Part shown: piece after piece, positions 1-11,894 of the stretch
Layout: each line of letters starts with the position of its first letter
Position numbering within the stretch: position 1 is the first letter of the stretch
From: Malachius bipustulatus
Lineage: Eukaryota; Arthropoda; Insecta; Coleoptera; Melyridae
Assembly: GCA_910589415.1 (NCBI GenBank)
Contig: OU342631.1
Location: 58,680,598 to 58,744,597, forward strand
Length of the DNA stretch: 64,000 nucleotides
Direction: 5' to 3'
The notes under the pieces: generated by a model
Seen by the model: only the letters and a program-made list of their open reading frames with translations
Database searches by the model: none
What the model was told of the DNA's origin: nothing
Program-made: the position numbers and the translations under genes

Positions 1-53
1 CGAAAGTTTTGAAAGGAACTGTATTGGCAACAGGACCAGGAATAAGAAATCAG
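1..53 (+). CDS. Hsp10 (chaperonin 10) gene, partial upstream exon
   Basis: The window opens inside an exon reading KVLKGTVLATGPGIRNQ and ending in CAG before a GT donor at 54-55 (phase 0). This is the strand after the mobile loop of Hsp10/GroES, the heptameric co-chaperonin lid of mitochondrial Hsp60. Seventeen codons and two bases are visible; the rest lies left of the window. The same segment recurs at the end of the exon at 14252-14548 (SKVLKGTVVYAGPGQRNQ), with the donor at the same codon, so these are homologous exon ends of one gene. The organelle target is inferred from the family; no N-terminus is visible. Confidence 0.9.
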
Positions 54-655
54 GTAATTAAATTTTTTGTAAGACGAATCTTGTCTTATGACAGATTTGG
101 ATGCAATCGGGGTGGGTGATCAAGGTGTTCTGCAGCCCCCGTTTCCTCCGCTCGCGCGTTGATTCTCTGTGAACAAAATCTAGCAAAAATTGTGTTGTCA
201 TGAATGTGACAGAAATTTGTGCAAAATTCCAACCGGATGTCTTGATAAGCAACATTGACATTAATAAAAAACTTTTTGTGAAATTTAACTTTGACCCCAT
301 GTATCTTGAAAAAGGGGGACACCTATGTGAGAAATTACTGGAGGAAAGTACTTATTATTTTTGGCCAAATCTGTGGCCAAGACCTTTACCCTGTAATTTC
401 TAATGACACCCTGTATAATGTTAACTCTGAATCAAACATTACTTTGATCACACATAGTAGGTACAGGGCGATCCACCCCCGAAATAGAGGTTAATTTTAA
501 AGATGAAAAATTGAAACTTTGATGGTTCGTGTAATTAATGTGGGCCATAGAATGGCATAATCAGTTTGATTGTTTTTTTTTTTGTTGGACCATCAGCGAT
601 AAAAAAACTGTAATTTGCTTGTAAAGTGGTCAAAATAAAATCAATTTTTCTTCTA
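54..655. other. Intron 1 start, no gene seen
   Basis: Intron sequence after the GT donor. Short open frames occur on both strands but none shows a recognisable domain. Confidence 0.6.
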
Positions 656-1408
656 TACAGGGTGATTCAAAATTCAGTGCAAAGATTTTAAGGGCGTATT
701 TACCAGCCAAAAATATGAAAATTTTTTCATATAATCATATGTCCTAACTTGCTTCGTTTTCTAGATACAGGGTGTAAAATCGATTAGCGAAAAAAAAAAT
801 CGATTTTTATCAATTTCTCAAAAACGTCAGTTGATTTAAATAAAATTTTATGGGCTTATTTGTTGTCATAAGGGCCTTTCTTTGATGGAAATAACATGAA
901 TTTATTAATTCCAGTGGCGTCTCAGGGGGCTACCTGAATTTAATTAAATGAATCTCAATAATCGATGTGAATTGACTTGTTTTAATAGGGCCTGGCACAG
1001 ATGTTGATCTTTTTCTTGGAAACAAAGCTAGATACGAGTAAAGCTCAGGAGGCAAGAAAGTTACATTATTGACCGCTTAATCTAAAAAAAAATATAAATT
1101 GTCAAAAGAGCAGTGGCGTACCATAATTTTACCTATAAGTTTCAAGTAGGTAGCCCCCTGAGACACCACTGGAATTAATAAATTCATGTTATTCCCATCA
1201 AAGGAAGGCCCTTATGACAACAAATAAGCCTATAAAATAATTTTTGAGTAGATAATTAATAAAAAAACGATTTTTTTTTCAAAATTTTACACCCTGTATC
1301 TAGAAAACGAAGCAAGTTAGGACATACGATTATATGAAATAAATTTCTTATTTTTGACTGGTAAATAAGCCCTTAAAATATTTGCACTCAATTTTGAATC
1401 ACCCTGTA
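656..1408. mobile_element. Foldback MITE, mariner-type ends
   Basis: Long inverted repeat. The left end TACAGGGTGATTCAAAATT is mirrored by the right end (AATTTTGAATCACCCTGTA), flanked by TA on both sides. The arms run about 656-960 and 1112-1408 and match with few changes. They include an inner CAGTGGCGTCTCAGGGGG segment and its mirror near 1145-1170. No transposase is visible. TACAGGGTG ends with a TA target fit IS630-Tc1-mariner-derived nonautonomous elements. Confidence 0.85.
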
Positions 1409-1554
1409 TAGGTATCAGTAGAAATTGATTAATAAAATCAAAAAACGAATTACAAGGCTTTAATTGGATAAAATACGTAAAACATGGAAATGATAGGTAT
1501 AATGATTGATATATGGTAGTAATAAAACTGACCAATAATCTGAAGAGTGTAAAT

Positions 1555-2222
1555 GAAGGGCTCGGTGCAAAAACCAGTCAACTCCATTTTTTACCTAAAA
1601 TGAGTTATTATATGCATTATATAGAAAACAATATTGCGGATCTTCTGGTGCAAGAATCAGTCACATCCAATAAATTTTAACAAAGATACATAGGTCTTGG
1701 AGTTGACTGCACCAGAACTTAGGTGCAAGAATCAGATGGACAAGAACATGAAGAAAGTCAACATGACATAGTGACGGAGATAAAGTATAGAAACAGAAAA
1801 TTTTTAGTTTTTTTTTATGTTTACCTTTCTATTGTTCGTTTTTTTATAACCTCATCAGAGTGTTATTTTTTTTTAGTTTTCATTTGTTTCCCTGTTCTTT
1901 AGAGTTTCCTTGATTTTAAATAAAGATGTGCTTGATATCTAACTATAAATAAATGATTAACGAAATATTGGTGCTCTATTTGTGTAATTTTTACAGGTTC
2001 GGTGCAAGAAACAGTCAAATCCAAGACTTTCAAAAATTTTTTTTGATGTGTCTGAGAAAAATTTATCTTCCAGTTTATTATTAAATCACTGCCAAGTCCC
2101 AATATTAAATGGTCAATTTTTTTCGAATCAAAACTTTGTCAAATAACATTTTTAGAAAGTTTTTTTTGATTTCCCACAAATTATGAAAAATGGAGTTGAC
2201 TGGTTTTTGCACCGAGCCCTTC
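1555..2222. mobile_element. MITE with GAAGGGCTCGG ends
   Basis: Terminal inverted repeats of about 40 bp begin GAAGGGCTCGGTGCAAAAA and are mirrored at the right end. AAAT flanks both sides (1551-1554 and 2223-2226) as a possible target duplication. Related GGTGCAAGAATCAG segments repeat inside. No ORF of note; superfamily not assigned. Confidence 0.75.
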
Positions 2223-3619
2223 AAATGTTCTTAAGCAGCTAAAAATCATTCTTATTCCGTGCACTTGGTTTCACATTGGTAATTAAACAAGGTACACAAA
2301 AGAGTTTATTCAAATAATAACTCCCACATTCACATTCAGAATACCAAGCTGATTTAAAACTACGATTGTAAACCTTCCCCTTTACTTTCACCACTTTGTC
2401 AATACTTAAAGAAGGAATAGATTTTTCAGAATCAAAAATTCTTCCTTATCCTCGTCCCTCCACTTAGAAAATGGAGTTTCTAATAATACACACACTTGGT
2501 CGTAAATGTTTTTTCATAAACCGACCAAAATAGTTACATATTTCTTTAATAGAAACAAGAATTGATTAAGTCAATAGTCGAGTAGTAACAGTTGATGTCG
2601 CGCGAATGGGACCTGTTTTCTCTTACTGACTGTCTAATTCCTATTCCTAATTTTTGATATCTGTAAAAAGGATTCCTGTGGGTGAGTTTTATCTACGCTA
2701 GACGGCAGAATCCCACTTCTGATGGTTGCTCTAAAATTTGTTGAGTCGTTGCCACAGCAACCGTGGTTTAAAGCATAATTCCTGGACAATTCAGCTCCAG
2801 GCAGCCGGCAGAGATTTAATCTGCTTCTATTACCCCTGCTACTTTCCATTTTAAGCACTCACTCTCACGCTGGTTCGACTTAAGTATCATGTTACATCTT
2901 ACTTCCTATAGTTCTTAAATACGGCCAAGGGTCAGGGCTACCATGCTTGGTAAATCGAAAGGTAATATGTAAGTATAAAAGTCTTAGGGGTACCTATGTA
3001 ATAGGATAATTATTATACGAACCTGGTGGAAATTAAAAAGGGAAAATCCTAGAAAAATGTTTTATATAATAATAATAATAATTTATTGGTGTCAATACAC
3101 ATTTAAGTGCTTATACAAGTCAAAATTACTTGGTAGAACGTCGTAGATAATTATTTTAAACAATCTTTTGTTGAAAATTTTATTATGTGAAGCAGAGCTT
3201 CACTTGCTGCACCTGTCGGGCCGCCACTGAATAAAATAAAAGGTATAGTGTTATTCAGCTAACCCTGTTCTTTAAAATCGGACCCGAATACGAATAATTA
3301 CCCCTGTTCCCGCTAACATCCCTACTGATTAGCATATTTGCTACCTACTAATAATTATTAAGCTGTGAATTTTATATGTATCTTCTTTTACGATTAACAT
3401 TTTTCCTCCGAAAGATAGCGGGGAACCATTTATAATACACGTTTTTTTCGAGAACGTGCATAGAGCCACACACAAGTTTAACAGTCAGTATTATAAAAGC
3501 CAATAATTAAACTAACAGGCTGATTTCTGATACCGTTTTTAAAGCTAATATAGACGTCAAGTTACTTTTATTACTTTTTTTTTGTAATCCCTTTTGTGCC
3601 AAGAATCACTAAATTGCTA
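2223..3619. other. Intron 1 sequence, nothing recognised
   Basis: AT-rich sequence with an AAT microsatellite near 3068. No element ends or coding similarity noticed. Confidence 0.5.
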
Positions 3620-3624
3620 TATTA

Positions 3625-3945
3625 GCTTTATTTAAAAAATATAAAAATGAGATTGATTACTTGGAGTTTAAACACCTCAGAAGCATCATTAAGATACAGG
3701 TAAAGGCAGCTTATATCAGTTATGTAAGGGGTATTGAGGATGGCATCTCACAAAATCCCAAGCGTTTCTGGTCTTACATAAATAAAAAACGCTCTACCAC
3801 TAGAATTGGCACTCATCTAGTTGACAACACCTGTGCGGTGTATGACTCACCCCAACAGATAGTCGATGGTTTCTCTAACTACTTTGCCCGTGTGTTTATC
3901 CCTCGGACAGGCGTTGCCTGCCCTCATAACCCTGAGTGTGATAAG
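3625..3945 (+). pseudogene. LINE ORF2, segment before the RT domain
   Basis: Encodes the linker between endonuclease and reverse transcriptase, with the recognisable stretch NPKRFWSYINKKRS and a following DSPQQIVDGFSNYF. It is cut at 3945 by a transposon insertion and has no start of its own, so it is the left part of a dead ORF2. Confidence 0.75.
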
Positions 3946-5013
3946 GTAGGCTTAGGATAATAATTATGCATTTGCATACTTGCATATTATGCAAGTGCAT
4001 ATTTTTGAAATGTTTTATAATAAATGCATATATTCGGTGTTTTGGGCTTAAATGCATAATTTGATACTAACTGGTCCATTAATAGGTATACATATTTAAC
4101 ACCAGGTGAAATATTTAAAAGTACGTATTGTAGAATTTACCAAATATATAGGAAAATATGAATTACTGAACAGGAATAAGTAGAGAAATTAGTCACGATC
4201 ATAAAAACCAGGTAAGCATAATAATACGCTTAATGGGGTTTTAATCAACCTATAATAGATCCTATTCTAAGAAATGTTTCTTTAAAATCCTTTGGCTTGG
4301 GATAACATTTAGGCCCGGTTGTACCATCCAAGTTCAACGGAGGTTCAAAGTTGAACCAAGATTAGCGTCACATTTGTGTTGTACCACGTCGGTTCAGTAC
4401 TGAACTCGAGTTCAACTGCCGGTTTAGTTAAACGGCCATTGGGGTGCGTTTAAACCAAGTTCAAGAGAAATTACATATGGCCGACAGTCGACAGTGCCTT
4501 TGTGTTATAAGTTATAATATTAATATAATAATAATGAGTTTCTAATGACAATAAAATGGACTTTTTCTTGTGCTTAGTACTGCGTAGGATAGGATAGGAA
4601 CTCATTTCTATTTGATATACATTTATAATATTTGTTGTTATTATAATTGTGATTATAAGAATAATCTGTAATTAATAATGGATGTCCATAATTTATTAGA
4701 ACTGGAGTTAACGAACACTAAGTCTAAAGCACTATAATAACAAAATATAAATATCCTTATGGGCAATTATAATCACTTTATTAGATAGGTAATTAGATAA
4801 TTAGAACCTATATGACTGGGTCACAGTATAGAGCCAGGTCAGGTCAGACTGGGTAGTGGGTGACTAGGTGGTCAAGGTCAAATGAAGTGGTGTGGTGAGG
4901 GAACAATAATAATAATATTTCTAGTAAAATCAAAAATCCCTATAAAATCCACTAGAAATGTAATACCAACCTACGCTTGAACCGGTTTAGTTGAACTGAG
5001 CTTGACTACGGTT

Positions 5014-7294
5014 CAGTGGCGTAGCTACAGTACCGCAAAACCCCGCGGCCGCGGGGGGGCCCGACGTCAAGGGGGCCCTGAGCTCTGGACCCCGGCTTGG
5101 CCCTCAAAAGAGCCCCAAATCAAAAAATCAAATAAGTATTACTCTTAAGCATATTTAAACTGACAACTGACGAGATTAATAATTATATTACGAATTGAGA
5201 AACAACAATAAAAATAATAAATAAAGCTTGAAATTATACCAGTAATGACGAATACAGTACATTTCTAATATAACCCACCCATCTTCAAACAGTAATTCTC
5301 AGAACCAGAGGCAAAGTTATTCTGGTCCTATTGTAATCTCAGGATGATTATAATAGGATAATATAATACAAAAAATGATTATATATGAAATCATCCGTGT
5401 TATTTTATTACTCCAGCATGGGCTAACTAAGAGCGGCAATGTGATGTGCTTTCAGTGCTTTCGCTTTCTTTCAGTCACCTCACCACCACAAGCCCACAAC
5501 ACAAATATGTAGAGTATATAATACGAAACCAATCATAAAATTTAAACCTGTTCCCGATTAAGGACAAGGGTGCATAGCAAACAAAAAACAAAGTAATAAA
5601 AATAGCTATTATAGACTGAAAGATGATGGTAAAGTGTCTAACATTTGGGCGGTGGGCGGCGCAGACAAACATGTGGTTCATTCACAAAGTCCGAACACCC
5701 AGGAATTCATATAATACCTATATCTGATGTAATTATTTTTTGTAAAAAAATTAAACTCTTGAAAAAATTGCATAAATACTATTGCAAATTATTATTGCAT
5801 AAAAGTAAAAATATTGCATTTATTATAAAAAAAACTAATTGATACAATAAAAAGTTATCTCAATTACATTATCATTGACAATCATTTTCGCAATTTATTG
5901 AAAATTAATTATTATTAATATGAAACTATTCGGTCCTTGGAAAGTAGAAGAGAATTTTTCTATAGAATTGTTCGGGGGTTGGGGCTACTCAGAACTGTAA
6001 TCAAACTCATTTTCGGCACTTGTTTTATCATAACTTTTTTTGATTTTACTTATTATTCTGAATCATTTTCGAAATTGTCAATGATTGAAGTAGGTATTTA
6101 TGTGTCTCGCTAAAGTGGAACAGATTTTCTGTAGCACTTTTCGGACACTACCCGGAGCCCGGAGCCCGGAGCTCTAAACAATTAATTATTTAGAAATTAA
6201 TTTCTACTTAGCAAAAACCTCTTGCGCTTAAAAAACTTTCACCTAAAAGGTACACTTTATTAATTAGATTTAGTTAATTTTTTTATTTTAATTTTAATTC
6301 TTATTAAATACAATTAATTTAAGACTATTGCCCGTATTCACAAACGATAATTTCCTAAATAATTACGTAATTATTTTAATGAGTGAGATGGAGATATGCA
6401 GTTTTTTTGCAATAGAATGAGATGGGGAGATTGATTACGTAATTATTTTGGAAATTATCGTTTGTGAATACGGGCATATACATAAGTAATGTGGCAAAAA
6501 TATTTGAAGTAGTTTTCAAGAAATAAATAAATAAATTCACAAATAATCTATCCTGGCATGACTAGATTTTTTATGATGGGACCACAAAGGGCAGTGAATT
6601 TCTTAAAAATATCTATCAACATCTGTTGATTTTATTGCTACTTTGTTATATTTTTCTTAAAGTTTCACAACTGCCGATGAACCGAATTTGCTACTTTGCC
6701 AGTTTAGTTGATCTTCGTCTGTACGGAACGTACAGTCTGTGTTTACAGTTTACAAACGGCTTTTTTATACATTTTAAATTATTTTCTAATTATTTTTATT
6801 ATACATTTTAAAGTTTATTTTTTGTTATTTACATAGTAACTTATATAGTGAAGTGGCTACTTCGTGCGCTTTTGTGTTGCGTTTTTTTTTTTTTTTTTTA
6901 AAAGACAATTAATTATTTGTGAAGAATCGTGAATAGTCAATTAATTATTATTGAGCTGTGTATTTACTATAAATATTTATTCATGTGTCAAATTATTATA
7001 TTCATATCACGACTTATTATAATACATATTACAAATTATTTTAGCAATATTATAGTGTCTAGCTATTCTATACCTTTTATGGGAGGATTTCCCCCCCCCC
7101 CCCCCGAACCCCCCTTTACTCTTGGGCGCCATACCCCCCAAACCCATCGGAGGTCCACCTTATTGATTATATACAGTATGCTAATAAAATTTAATTTTTG
7201 AAATCACGAACCACCATAATGAAGAAAACTTTAAGTGTGGGGGCCCGTCAAAAATATTTGGCGGGGGGGCCCCAAATCTGAAGCTACGCCACTG
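5014..7294. mobile_element. hAT-type nonautonomous element
   Basis: Ends CAGTGGCGTAGCTAC (left) and its near mirror GTAGC(T)ACGCCACTG-type sequence (right), with a perfect 8-bp duplication CTACGGTT at 5006-5013 and 7295-7302. G/C tracts lie just inside both ends (about 5041-5060 and 7260-7272). The interior is AT-rich and holds a poly-T run near 6885, a poly-C run near 7090-7105 and a small palindromic MITE. No transposase recognised. Confidence 0.85.
6330..6475. mobile_element. Small palindromic MITE
   Basis: A 146-bp near-palindrome: left arm GCCCGTATTCACAAACGATA is mirrored by the right arm ending TTTGTGAATACGGGC. It is the deepest layer of the nest. A similar CCGTATTCATCAA element lies at 35186-35345. 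Confidence 0.85.
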
Positions 7295-7647
7295 CTACGG
7301 TTGGTACAACGCGGCCGCCGGTGAACTTAGTTTATCTTTTGAACTCAGTTCAGTTGATCCAGAGTTCACCGGCGAATGGTACAACCGGGCCTTAGCAGTT
7401 CAATTCTGAGTTTTCAGTCTAGTCTAGTCTAGTGCCTTACCCAGTCTATAATCTCATTTTGTTCGATCATTTTTCATAGAAAAATATTTTATATCAATTA
7501 ATACATAAACAAATAATCTGAAAGTTTATAACGTCTGCTTATTCCCCAAAAAAATTAGTGCATATTTAACTGCATAATTTTGTAAATTTAAGTGCATATT
7601 TGCATGCATTTTTCGAGGTTTTTTAGTGCAGAATTATCCGAAGCCTA

Positions 7648-9080
7648 GTGATAAGCAATTGATTCAGATTGATAGGCTGCAAGAGGCGGAAATCTCAGCA
7701 TCTATTAAAAGACTTAAAGGTGATTTGATCTCTGGGCCGGACGGTATACCGGTCTTCTTGATTAAAGATTGCTGTTCTGTCTTTGCCCCAGTTTTAACTT
7801 TCTTATATAATCTGGCACTGTCAACCTCATCTTTTCCAGATATTTGGAGCATTGCTAGGATATGCCCTATTTTAAAAAGTGGCACTGCGGATAATATGTG
7901 CAATTACAGGCCAGTGTCTGTCTTGAGCAACTTTGCGAAGATCTTTGAGATGGCGTTGTACACCAGTATTTTTCCTCAGGTAAGGGATTTGATTTCCCCT
8001 CGTCAACACAGCTTTTTTGAAGGTTGTTCTACAGTCACAAATCTAACATACAGGGTGTTGATTTTCAAAGCGGGCCATAGGGGATTAGCATTGCGAAAGT
8101 GGTTTTTGAGGATTCCTGCTCGCCGTTTAAACTGACAGAAATGGTTTTAGTATTATAGTATAGATAAACAGAGGCAGGTGGAAGTGGTGTACACCGACTT
8201 CTCAAAGGCTTTTGATCGTTTAGATCATCAAGTTCTTCTAATTAAGCTCCTCAAATATGGTTTTAGTAACTCACTTCTCAAATTTATATCATCTTATCTG
8301 ACTAATAGAAAGTATTATATTCAATATAATGGATATAGGTCGGGTTGTTATATGGGGACCTCTGGTGTTCCACAGGGCTCCAATCTTGGACCACTTTTGT
8401 TTTTGTTATTTATTAACGACATTGGTGACGTTGTTGGAGAGGAATTTCTATTGTACGCAGATGACCTGAAACTCTTTTCATGTGTTGATTCACTGAACGA
8501 TTGTGTAAAACTTCAAAGCCGTATTGATTCTATACAAACTTGGTGCGCCAAAAACAGTATTGACTTGAACGTTGATAAATGTAAAGTGGTTACCTATTCC
8601 CGATCCAAAAAACAGCTGGCGTACCAATATAAGATTGGCTCAACATTGCTCAAGCGTGATAACCATTCCAAGGATCTGGGGGTTTACTTTGACAGTGAAC
8701 TAACCTTTTCAATGCATATTGATCAAACTGTTAACTCATCGCTCCGCAAACTCGGATTTATTCAAAGGGCTTCACGTGAATTTTCAGAAAATACTATTAA
8801 AATGCTGTATTATTCGTTTGTTAGGTCTAGGTTGGAATATACTGCTATTGTATGGAGTCCCTTTTATAAAACCTATAAGGTTGAAATTGAAAAAGTGCAA
8901 CGTAAATTTTTGAAATCCCTGTTTTACATTGCTCATAGGATATATCCCCCCCGTGGTTATGATCATAAATTACTTTTGAAAGAGTTTGACATTTATTCCT
9001 TGGAATTTCGGAGGATTACAGCCTCTCTGGCTTTCCTTTATAAGATTCTGAATGGTGGGTTGACAGTCCGGATTTGCTGA
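7648..9080 (+). pseudogene. LINE ORF2 reverse transcriptase, disrupted
   Basis: The first part (to about 8048) carries SGPDGIPVFLIK and NYRPVSVLS. The frame is then broken by a 115-bp insertion. From 8178 it continues for 300 aa with DFSKAFDRLDH, GVPQGSNLGPLLF and the catalytic YADD at residues 93-96 of that part. A stop follows ILNGGLTVRIC, and the C-terminal tail continues in another frame to about 9290. RT copies element RNA at the target site. The interruptions and frameshift make this copy inactive. Confidence 0.85.
8049..8163. mobile_element. Truncated TACAGGGTG-end insertion in LINE
   Basis: The RT frame breaks after EGCSTVTNLT at a TACAGGGTGTTGATTTTC end and resumes near DKQRQVEVVYTDF. 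The mirrored right end is absent, so the element is truncated or internally deleted. Confidence 0.6.
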
Positions 9081-9381
9081 CTTTAATCACTTTCCGCGTA
9101 CCTCAGGTTTCAACACGATGTGATGCCATCTTTCAGTGCCCTCGAGCATATACCAATATCATGTTCAAATCATCCATATACTGTATGATGGCAAATTTTA
9201 ATTTAATATGTAGGGAGTGTGATATTTTTAAGTCTTCTCTTAAAGAAATATTAAGTGTCGCTGCAATGCACCTATTTTGTTCCACATTATAAATCTATTT
9301 TTATGATGCATGCTTGTTTGCACTTTAATGTACTTTTTGAGTTAACCCTGTAAGTGGATGTATCATCTGTTGGGAAATAAA

Positions 9382-9402
9382 CTATTATTATTATTATTAT
9401 TA
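9382..9402 (+). repeat. ATT microsatellite tail of LINE
   Basis: Seven ATT-type units right after ACTGTTGGGAAATAAAC-like sequence, forming the 3' tail of the LINE. Confidence 0.85.
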
Positions 9403-9803
9403 TCCATTCAGAGCTGATAATTAATCTAAAAACGGCCCCAGAATTCTGCCTGTTAACTTAATGAGCCTTTATAATACTGAGGGGCAATTGTTCAAACGTA
9501 AATTAAAAATTTTCAGCTAATTACTGATTTCAACATGCCCTGTATTATCAAACTATTGGTCTGATATTGCTGAAAATAAATTCTGCTCCCTTCAAGAAGA
9601 GTTAATTACTGATTATGTTAACGACGACGAATGATCCGGTCGAAAGGCTAAATTAATGCGGTTAAAAGCCGAGATGGTAACGACGAAGCGCCACGTGATG
9701 ACAAGGATCAAACTTTAGGGGGGAATCGAAGGACCAGGCTAATGCCAAGATTGACAGGAACACAAACTTTATTAATTAACAGTTATCAGATTATTGACCT
9801 TGT
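9403..9803. other. Intron 1 sequence with a solo repeat end
   Basis: Positions 9437-9478 (GTTAACTTAATGAGCC region) resemble the ends of a small inverted-repeat element at 28934-29144. No gene seen. Confidence 0.5.
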
Positions 9804-11239
9804 ACTTTGTGACAGGCCGCCCTGGGGCTTGGGGAAAACTTACGTAAGTCGGCGGAAATTCTTCTCGGGCGCCAGATTTTTGTGAGGGTTTACTCCCTGG
9901 GGAAAGTTCTCGCAGCGTTTTCCCTGTGCCTGATGCACAATGGTACTTTCTTAGTACCCTTGTCCCTAGGGTAGCTCGTGGAGAAAGGAAAATGCCAGGG
10001 GTCGGCTTAAGTTATCACCAGATTAAAGGAACTAGTCAGGGCGATGTTCTTTACGCACCTACCTGGTAGACTGGCACGTTCACGGAGCTAAGCTGTCGGC
10101 GAGATAACGGGGAAATGACATAGACTACGACTCAAAATTTTAACAGATTTATTTTAAATCAACAACAAACGAAACCCGTGCAATTTATTTCAAAACAAAT
10201 CAAAAACAAAATGGTAGGTACTTACGTAAATAAAATTATGAACGGGTTTATTCAGGTTACAGGAAACAGATCACAATAATAATTTAGTAAATGAATAAAT
10301 GAATCACCCTAGGTACTTACGTGGTCAAACAATTATACAACGCAGTAAAAAATACATAGGGGCACTAGGGGGTATAATAAATAAAACACAGATAAATCTT
10401 TATTAGGGTTACACTGTCAGTTGAAAAAAATTACTAAATAAAACCACTCGTGATCTAACTAAATTAAATAGGTACCTACCAGCACGGGGTCGGAACGAGC
10501 GATCGGTATATCCGCTAAGCGGCGGTGGTACGTGAATTAAAAGCAGCGAACAAGGGTGAAAGCCGGCGAGCCGTGTGTGTGCGTGTGTGTGGTTGTGATG
10601 TGTGCCAACCTCTACGGGCCAGGCTCCAGGAGCACCGGGTCGCTTCTGTGTGCAACGGGCTAGGATTAACTTCCCACCGAGCGTCCGGAACCAGTAGTCA
10701 CCGTACTCCGACAAAGAACGATGGGTAGAAAATCACAACTCCCCCAGAAGGTCGATACACGGGAGCCAGGTCGATGGAGAAAGGTTAACAAAAATCGAGT
10801 GGGTTCGTGTGGGTGTATGGCGGGTGTATGAAGGGTGTAAGGCTCGGTTTAATTACGATTAAGAACGTACCTTGTTTCTGCGAAGCGGAGCGGTGCAGGT
10901 GCGGTAGCGGGCGGTTCAGGGGCGTTGCGGTCCAGGCGCTGCACGGGGCACACGGTGAAACACAACGGACGGTGAAGCACAACACCGTAAGGAAACTGTC
11001 CACGGACTATTCAAACAACTTGCGACTACTGCGAGTTAATCTAAGAATTCCCTAAAACTGCACGGGTCACAACCCTCAAACTACGGACGGACGCGAAATA
11101 ATAAATTCAGAACTGAATCTCGACTAAGTACTACACAAGTTACGGACACACCAATAATCCAGAGACGATCCGGTACAGACGAAGAAGTGACCGAGAAAAT
11201 AAGCGACGACCAAGTGAGCCATCTCGGAGGGCTCTGCTA

Positions 11240-11250
11240 CCTTTTATAAT
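11240..11250 (-). promoter_or_regulatory. TATA box of the solo LTR
   Basis: ATTATAAAAGG on the - strand, followed by GC-richer leader sequence; position fits an LTR promoter. Confidence 0.5.
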
Positions 11251-11605
11251 AAATGATGACATCATCCAACTTCAAATCGCAAAACGGCGTATTCTCATTG
11301 GTTGTCACTGGCAGGGCACGCCAGTCGCAAAAACACATTTCAGAGAAAATGATTTCTAGAAATTATCATAAACGTCGATACGAAGTTGACTTTTTGCGTT
11401 ATGCAAAAACTGCAATCGCCTGATTTGTATTAAATATTTACCTCTGGTTTGTATTCGTTTCCCGTCTTTACGGACTCAAAAAATTGTTGGATGAAAATTC
11501 CCATCGCTGCTAAAGAATAAAAATAATGCTCGACTGAATTAAATAAAACCAGAAAACAGAAATGTTATTATAAATTTAATAATTCCTGCCGCGACTTCAC
11601 GACGT

Positions 11606-11623
11606 AGGTAGGTAGGTAGGTAA
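11606..11623. repeat. GTAG microsatellite
   Basis: Four to five GTAG units within the solo LTR U3. Confidence 0.85.
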
Positions 11624-11894
11624 TCGGCTATCGCAAGTGATAAGTTCGTGACACCAGGCAAGCTGGGTTCCCTGAAATGCAACGACCGGATAAAACCTTC
11701 TCTATTCGACGTCTATTTATTAAATAATCTATCACTTATCGCACCCGATTTTATTTAAGAGAATTTTAGAAATGCTAAAAAGGAGCATCAATGACTTTGG
11801 ACCTGAAATTACCTATTCCTTATCAATTTAAACGGGGGAAAATTATGATTATGCTTATTAAAACGGAGCAATTTTCATTGCTTCGTTACAACTT

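Larger units (their letters stand above)
4312..7391. mobile_element. PIF/Harbinger-like element with nested hAT
   Basis: Inverted ends GGCCCGGTTGTACCAT and ATGGTACAACCGGGCC are flanked by TTA on each side (4309-4311, 7392-7394). The 3-bp TTA duplication and GGCCC-type ends suggest PIF/Harbinger. GTTCAA/TTGAAC motifs recur near both ends. No transposase ORF is visible; the bulk is the hAT-type insertion at 5014-7294. Confidence 0.75.
3946..7647. mobile_element. hAT-like nonautonomous element, host of nested insertions
   Basis: GTGATAAG flanks both sides (3938-3945 and 7648-7655), an 8-bp target duplication typical of hAT. The inner ends are inverted: TAGGCTTAGGATAAT on the left, ATTATCCGAAGCCTA on the right, followed inward by TGCATTTGCAT-type sequence on both sides. 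No transposase is seen. Most of its length is a later insertion at 4312-7391. Excision in silico restores the LINE frame. Confidence 0.75.
3620..9402 (+). mobile_element. Non-LTR retrotransposon (LINE), 5'-truncated, interrupted
   Basis: Reverse-transcriptase ORF2 sequence runs from about 3625 to 3945 and resumes at 7656, ending in an ATT-repeat tail (about 9382-9402). The reading frame crosses the interruption exactly: the left part ends PECDK and the right part continues K-QLIQIDRLQE when one copy of the duplicated GTGATAAG is removed. The endonuclease half is missing, as usual for 5'-truncated LINEs. Motifs (TDFSKAFDR, SGVPQGSNLGP, YADD) place it in the Jockey/CR1/L2-like assemblage; clade not resolved. 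It lies in Hsp10 intron 1 in sense orientation. Confidence 0.85.
9808..11890 (-). mobile_element. Solo LTR, long, minus orientation
   Basis: Bounded by TGTGACAGG on the left and CGTTACA on the right (a TGTRAC inverted end on each strand), with ACTT on both sides (9804-9807, 11891-11894) as a 4-bp target duplication. Read on the - strand it has a TATA box (ATTATAAAAGG, 11240-11250) about 640 nt in, followed by a GC-richer leader. No gag or pol lies inside, and no second copy is in the window, hence solo LTR. The ends and TSD length match the LTR at 16691-17861. Some hairpins occur in the leader but without the shared loop seen there. Confidence 0.6.

Noticed and set aside
1317..1535. 72-aa - strand frame
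   Set aside because: Lies across the right arm of the foldback MITE at 656-1408.
9866..9874. TGGCGCCC on the - strand as a primer binding site
   Set aside because: It lies inside the TSD-bounded LTR rather than next to its end, and the preceding bases do not end in CA.
10409..11055. Several 70-100 aa frames in the GC-richer part of the solo LTR
   Set aside because: Overlapping frames on both strands with no domain; explained by base composition.
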